Positions 6,613 to 9,082 of a stretch of DNA of 9,082 nt are shown piece after piece; positions within the stretch are counted from its first letter, which is position 1; the number at the start of each line of letters is the position of its first letter. Below the pieces are notes generated by a model, which was not told where the DNA came from, made no database searches, and was given only the letters and a program-made list of their open reading frames with translations. Source of the stretch: Rhodothermales bacterium (GTDB lineage: Bacteria; Bacteroidota; Rhodothermia; Rhodothermales; UBA10348); contig JAURGV010000084.1 in NCBI GenBank assembly GCA_030833605.1, forward strand, positions 1 through 9,082, written 5' to 3'. The position numbers and the translations under genes were made by a program.

Positions 6613-7059
6613 ATGAAAACACATTCAAAAACCATATTTGTGCTTCTAGGCACCTTAGCCACTGGAATTGTCATTGGCATACTCTGGCAAAGCAACGTGC
6701 ACAACCGTCGCATGGAGAAATTAGCAGAGATGCGCCGGCAAGGTGGTTTGTACGGCCAGGTTGATCGGTACATCGATCCGGTTGACACGGCTCAAGAAGA
6801 CACATTGAGGTCCCTAGCAAAAACGTATCAAGATAAATTGGGACGCTTTTATGGTCATTATCGGTGGCATCGTTCACGTCTCATGGATTCGTTGAAAACG
6901 GATATGTCGCCTTTGCTAACAGCAGAACAACTCCAACAAATTGATCCTTGGTTTGAAAGGATGGTTAGACGGCCCGAATCTGCCCGGCAAGACAGTATGC
7001 GCAGAGCTAACTCATCCGTTTCGACCGATTCGACGACTCAAACTACTTCATCCAATTAA
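6613..7059 (+). CDS. Membrane-anchored LTxxQ-like periplasmic protein, possible stress sensor
   Basis: This 148-residue protein has one N-terminal membrane segment (about 8-25, IFVLLGTLATGIVIGILW) with no obvious cleavage site, so the rest should be tethered in the periplasm. The soluble part is helical. It contains a long charged helix (DTLRSLAKTYQDKLGRFYGHYRWHRSRL broken into 64-90), then SLKTDMSPLLTAEQLQQIDPWFERM, whose LTAEQ (102-106) is an LTxxQ-type motif. This layout resembles the CnrX/CpxP-like 'periplasmic heavy-metal sensor' group. There is no His/Met-rich cluster to argue for metal binding; H82 and H86 are the only candidates within the helix. The C-terminal 20 or so residues are Ser/Thr-rich and probably disordered. 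It follows the putative anti-sigma gene by 9 bp and precedes macA by 42 bp. The sensing role is inferred from family resemblance and order. Confidence 0.8.
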   Translation: MKTHSKTIFVLLGTLATGIVIGILWQSNVHNRRMEKLAEMRRQGGLYGQVDRYIDPVDTAQEDTLRSLAKTYQDKLGRFYGHYRWHRSRLMDSLKTDMSPLLTAEQLQQIDPWFERMVRRPESARQDSMRRANSSVSTDSTTQTTSSN

Positions 7060-7101
7060 AATAAACCCTTATTGGGTACACTTTAGCGCCCTTAAACCTG
7101 T

Positions 7102-8454
7102 ATGAAAAAGACCCTAGCCCTGGTGGCCGTTGTAATCATAGTCGTTGCTGCCATTTGGTATACCAACGGCGCAGAAGCCGAAGCAAGACTCGAATATCGA
7201 TTTGTAAACGTAGATATAGGAAATCTTGAATCTGTAGTGGCATCTACGGGCAAGCTCAACGCGGTAACAACGGTGCAAGTGGGTACCCAAGTGTCCGGAA
7301 TTGTCAACAAGATTTACGTCGACTTTAACGATAAAGTCAGGCGCGGGCAGGTTATTGCCCGCATTGACACGACGTTGTTAGTGAGTTCGGTAGAGGATGC
7401 CCGTGCGACCCTGAACAGAAATCAAGCTCAACTCGATTTTTCTGAGGTCGAATTCAACCGAATTAAAGGACTTCACGACAAACAATTTGCCACTGAAGTT
7501 GAAATGAACCAGGCCAAATACAATTTGGACTTGGCTAAGGCCACTATTGTGTCTTCTCGCATCAGCTTAGAGCGTGCGGTTCGGAATCTGTCTTACGCTA
7601 CTATTGTTTCGCCCATCGATGGCGTAGTTGTAGAGCGGAATGTGGACGAAGGCCAAACGGTTGCGGCATCACTCAATACGCCCCAGCTCTTTTTGATTGC
7701 GAACGACTTAGCGAGAATGGAAATCTTGGCTTCAGTAGATGAATCCGATATTGGATTGATTTTAAAGGACCAAGATGCTCGATTCACCGTGCAGGCCTAT
7801 GATAACGCGACCTTTGTAGGCCGCGTTCGTCAAGTGCGCTTGCAATCAGCCATCCAAGAGAATGTGGTCACGTATACGGCTGTAGTTGACGTGGACAATT
7901 CGGACGGTCGTTTGCGCCCGGGTATGACGGCGACGGTAGAGTTCTTAATTAAAAAAGTTGAAAATGTTTTCAAGGTGCCCAATACAGCGCTTCGTTTCCG
8001 TCCAAATGAGGAAATGATGGCTCAAATGCAAGCTAGCGCTGGAGCAGAATCCCAAGGCGCACCCGGTGGGCAAGGTGGTGCTCCGGGCGCTGCCCCTGGT
8101 GCAGCAGCTCAAGGCGGTCCAGGCGCCCAGGGTAGGCCACAGGGCGGCCCAGGCGCACAAGGTGCACAGGGCGGTGGCGGATTTCCGGGCCAAGGTGGTA
8201 GGCCCGCTGGTGGGGCTTCCAATCGTGGGACGCTGTGGTATTTGGACGCCACTGGAGCCATCAAGATGGCGCGTGTTACTACTGGAATTACCGACGGGTC
8301 GCAAACCGAGATCTCTGGCGAAGGATTAGAAGAGGGAATGCAGGTTATTGCAGGAGTTTCGGTAGCGGAGGGGGATGGATCGTTTAGTAATCCGTTCCAA
8401 AACCAAAGTGCTGGTGGACAGCGAGGTGGATTCGGACGCGGTGGCGGATTCTAA
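7102..8454 (+). CDS. macA: MacA-like periplasmic adaptor (HlyD/RND membrane fusion protein)
   Basis: This 450-residue adaptor would link an inner-membrane MacB-type ABC exporter to an outer-membrane channel. It has an N-terminal membrane anchor (4-20), a first half lipoyl domain (about 56-92, VQVGTQVSGIVNKIYVDFNDKVRRGQVIARID), an alpha-helical hairpin (about 94-162), and a second lipoyl half (SYATIVSPIDGVVVERNVDEGQTV, 164-187). A beta-barrel domain (about 205-285) and a membrane-proximal domain follow. Between barrel strands and the last domain sits a low-complexity insert of Gly, Ala, Gln and Pro (about 312-374) not found in E. coli MacA, and the C terminus is also Gly-rich (438-450). The gene precedes the ABC ATPase by 27 bp, the normal macAB order. 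The substrate cannot be told from sequence; family members export antibiotics, toxins, lipopeptides or siderophores. Confidence 0.92.
   Translation: MKKTLALVAVVIIVVAAIWYTNGAEAEARLEYRFVNVDIGNLESVVASTGKLNAVTTVQVGTQVSGIVNKIYVDFNDKVRRGQVIARIDTTLLVSSVEDARATLNRNQAQLDFSEVEFNRIKGLHDKQFATEVEMNQAKYNLDLAKATIVSSRISLERAVRNLSYATIVSPIDGVVVERNVDEGQTVAASLNTPQLFLIANDLARMEILASVDESDIGLILKDQDARFTVQAYDNATFVGRVRQVRLQSAIQENVVTYTAVVDVDNSDGRLRPGMTATVEFLIKKVENVFKVPNTALRFRPNEEMMAQMQASAGAESQGAPGGQGGAPGAAPGAAAQGGPGAQGRPQGGPGAQGAQGGGGFPGQGGRPAGGASNRGTLWYLDATGAIKMARVTTGITDGSQTEISGEGLEEGMQVIAGVSVAEGDGSFSNPFQNQSAGGQRGGFGRGGGF
8035..8223 (+). repeat. Low-complexity Gly/Ala/Gln/Pro coding tract in macA
   Basis: About 63 codons within macA are dominated by Gly, Ala, Gln and Pro. 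They include the imperfect tandem unit QGGPGAQG at residues 337-344 and 347-354. At the DNA level this gives degenerate CAGGGCGG/CCAGGCGC repeats. The reading frame is intact, so it is an expressed insert, likely a flexible periplasmic loop prone to length variation. Confidence 0.8.
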
Positions 8455-8481
8455 TATTCCAATTTTAAAGTGATTGATGTT

Positions 8482-9082
8482 ATGGAAGCGTCCAAACCGG
8501 TCGTTCAGGTTTCGAATATTAAAAAAACGTATATCATGGGCAAAACAGAAGTCCATGCTTTACGGGGTGTTGATGTGACCATTCAAAAGGGTGAATTGGT
8601 CGCCATTATGGGTACTTCAGGGTCTGGAAAATCTACTTTAATGAACATTATTGGAGGCCTCGATTACCCTACCAGTGGTTCGTATCACCTGGATGGTATT
8701 GAAGTTAACAAACTGGGTAAAAATGAGCTTGCCGACATTCGGAATCAAAAAATAGGCTTTGTTTTTCAAGGATTTAACCTTTTAGCACGGACCACAGCAC
8801 TCGAAAATGTGGAATTGCCTTTGCTCTACGACCGTTCTCACAAAATAAAGAACCACAAAGAGGCGGCTAAGAAATCGCTTGGCATGGTTGGGCTAGGTGA
8901 GCGAATGGACCACTTTCCGAATGAACTTTCGGGAGGTCAGCAACAACGTGTAGCAGTAGCGCGAGCACTTATTAACTCTCCCGATATTATTATTGCGGAT
9001 GAGCCTACCTCTGCGCTGGATAGCGATAATCGTGATGCATTCATCGAATTGCTATTTGCCCATGCTCAAGCAGTCAATGCAA
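8482..9082 (+). CDS. MacB/LolD-type ABC transporter ATP-binding protein (3' partial)
   Basis: This is the start of an ABC ATPase that runs off the window; 200 codons are present. It shows Walker A GTSGSGKST (44-52), Q-loop Q96 in GFVFQGFNLL, signature LSGGQQQR (149-156), and Walker B IIIADE (169-174) with catalytic E174. The D-loop is SALD (177-180). The H-loop lies beyond the edge. MGTSGSGKSTLMNIIGGLDYPTSG (43-66) and the LELP-like NVELPLLY are typical of the MacB/LolD/FtsE-type (3.A.1.122/125) branch. Whether an FtsX-like permease is fused (true MacB) or encoded separately cannot be seen. ATG 8482 is chosen; an in-frame GTG at 8470 is possible. It sits 27 bp after macA, so the two should form one exporter. 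The PTSALDSDNRD sequence after Walker B differs from the PTGNLD typical of MacB and LolD. Confidence 0.9.
   Translation, partial: MEASKPVVQVSNIKKTYIMGKTEVHALRGVDVTIQKGELVAIMGTSGSGKSTLMNIIGGLDYPTSGSYHLDGIEVNKLGKNELADIRNQKIGFVFQGFNLLARTTALENVELPLLYDRSHKIKNHKEAAKKSLGMVGLGERMDHFPNELSGGQQQRVAVARALINSPDIIIADEPTSALDSDNRDAFIELLFAHAQAVNA

Noticed and set aside
7065..7077. Small inverted repeat ACCC-TTATT-GGGT before macA
   Set aside because: A 4-bp stem is too short to call a terminator or operator, and macA appears to be part of the same operon.
8035..8223. Short repeats resembling a CRISPR or tandem repeat array
   Set aside because: Units are imperfect, lack uniform spacers and sit in frame within macA, so this is low-complexity coding DNA.
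7945..8304. 119-codon open frame antisense to macA
   Set aside because: It is created by the GC-rich Gly/Ala repeat tract read backwards; the macA frame is continuous and has domain support.
8066..8329. 87-codon plus-strand frame overlapping macA
   Set aside because: It is the +1 shadow of the same low-complexity tract and has no independent start signal.

Overview
The window reads as ordinary chromosomal DNA from a free-living Gram-negative bacterium of moderate GC content. I favour the Bacteroidota/Rhodothermota side of the tree. Most genes lack a recognisable Shine-Dalgarno sequence, at least two apparently start at TTG, and there is a Gly/Gln-rich MacA-like protein, all of which fit that lineage. 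This placement is an inference, because no rRNA or other phylogenetic marker is present. No tRNA, rRNA, CRISPR array, insertion sequence or phage gene was seen.

Layout. (1) Positions 1-2394, plus strand: the C-terminal half of TrkA, cut by the window edge, followed by a complete TrkH. Together they form a Trk/Ktr potassium uptake system. (2) Positions 2395-2826: a hairpin that probably ends trk transcription, then an 86-codon gene of unknown function with an unusually strong ribosome binding site. (3) Positions 2847-4879 (or 4993), minus strand: cysteinyl-tRNA synthetase followed 20 bp later by a small HhH-GPD-type DNA repair protein, probably co-transcribed. (4) Positions 4880-5106: a divergent promoter region. 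It holds a candidate ECF-type promoter (GGAAT, 16 nt, CGTCTAA) facing right. (5) Positions 5107-9082, plus strand: a tight six-gene unit. It encodes a secreted LTxxQ (Spy/CpxP-like) protein, an ECF sigma factor, a small single-pass membrane protein that is a likely anti-sigma factor, a membrane-anchored LTxxQ protein, a MacA-like periplasmic adaptor, and a MacB/LolD-type ABC ATPase cut by the window end.

The right-hand unit is the most interesting part. Its order resembles a cnrYXH-like or cpx-like envelope-stress circuit joined directly to a MacAB-type export pump. The working model is that periplasmic LTxxQ proteins sense envelope stress or a ligand, the small membrane protein holds the sigma factor at the membrane, and release of sigma drives the promoter at about 5047-5074 and so the whole unit. 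Gene identities for sigma, MacA and the ATPase are firm. The anti-sigma role, the sensing role and autoregulation are inference from size, topology and order.
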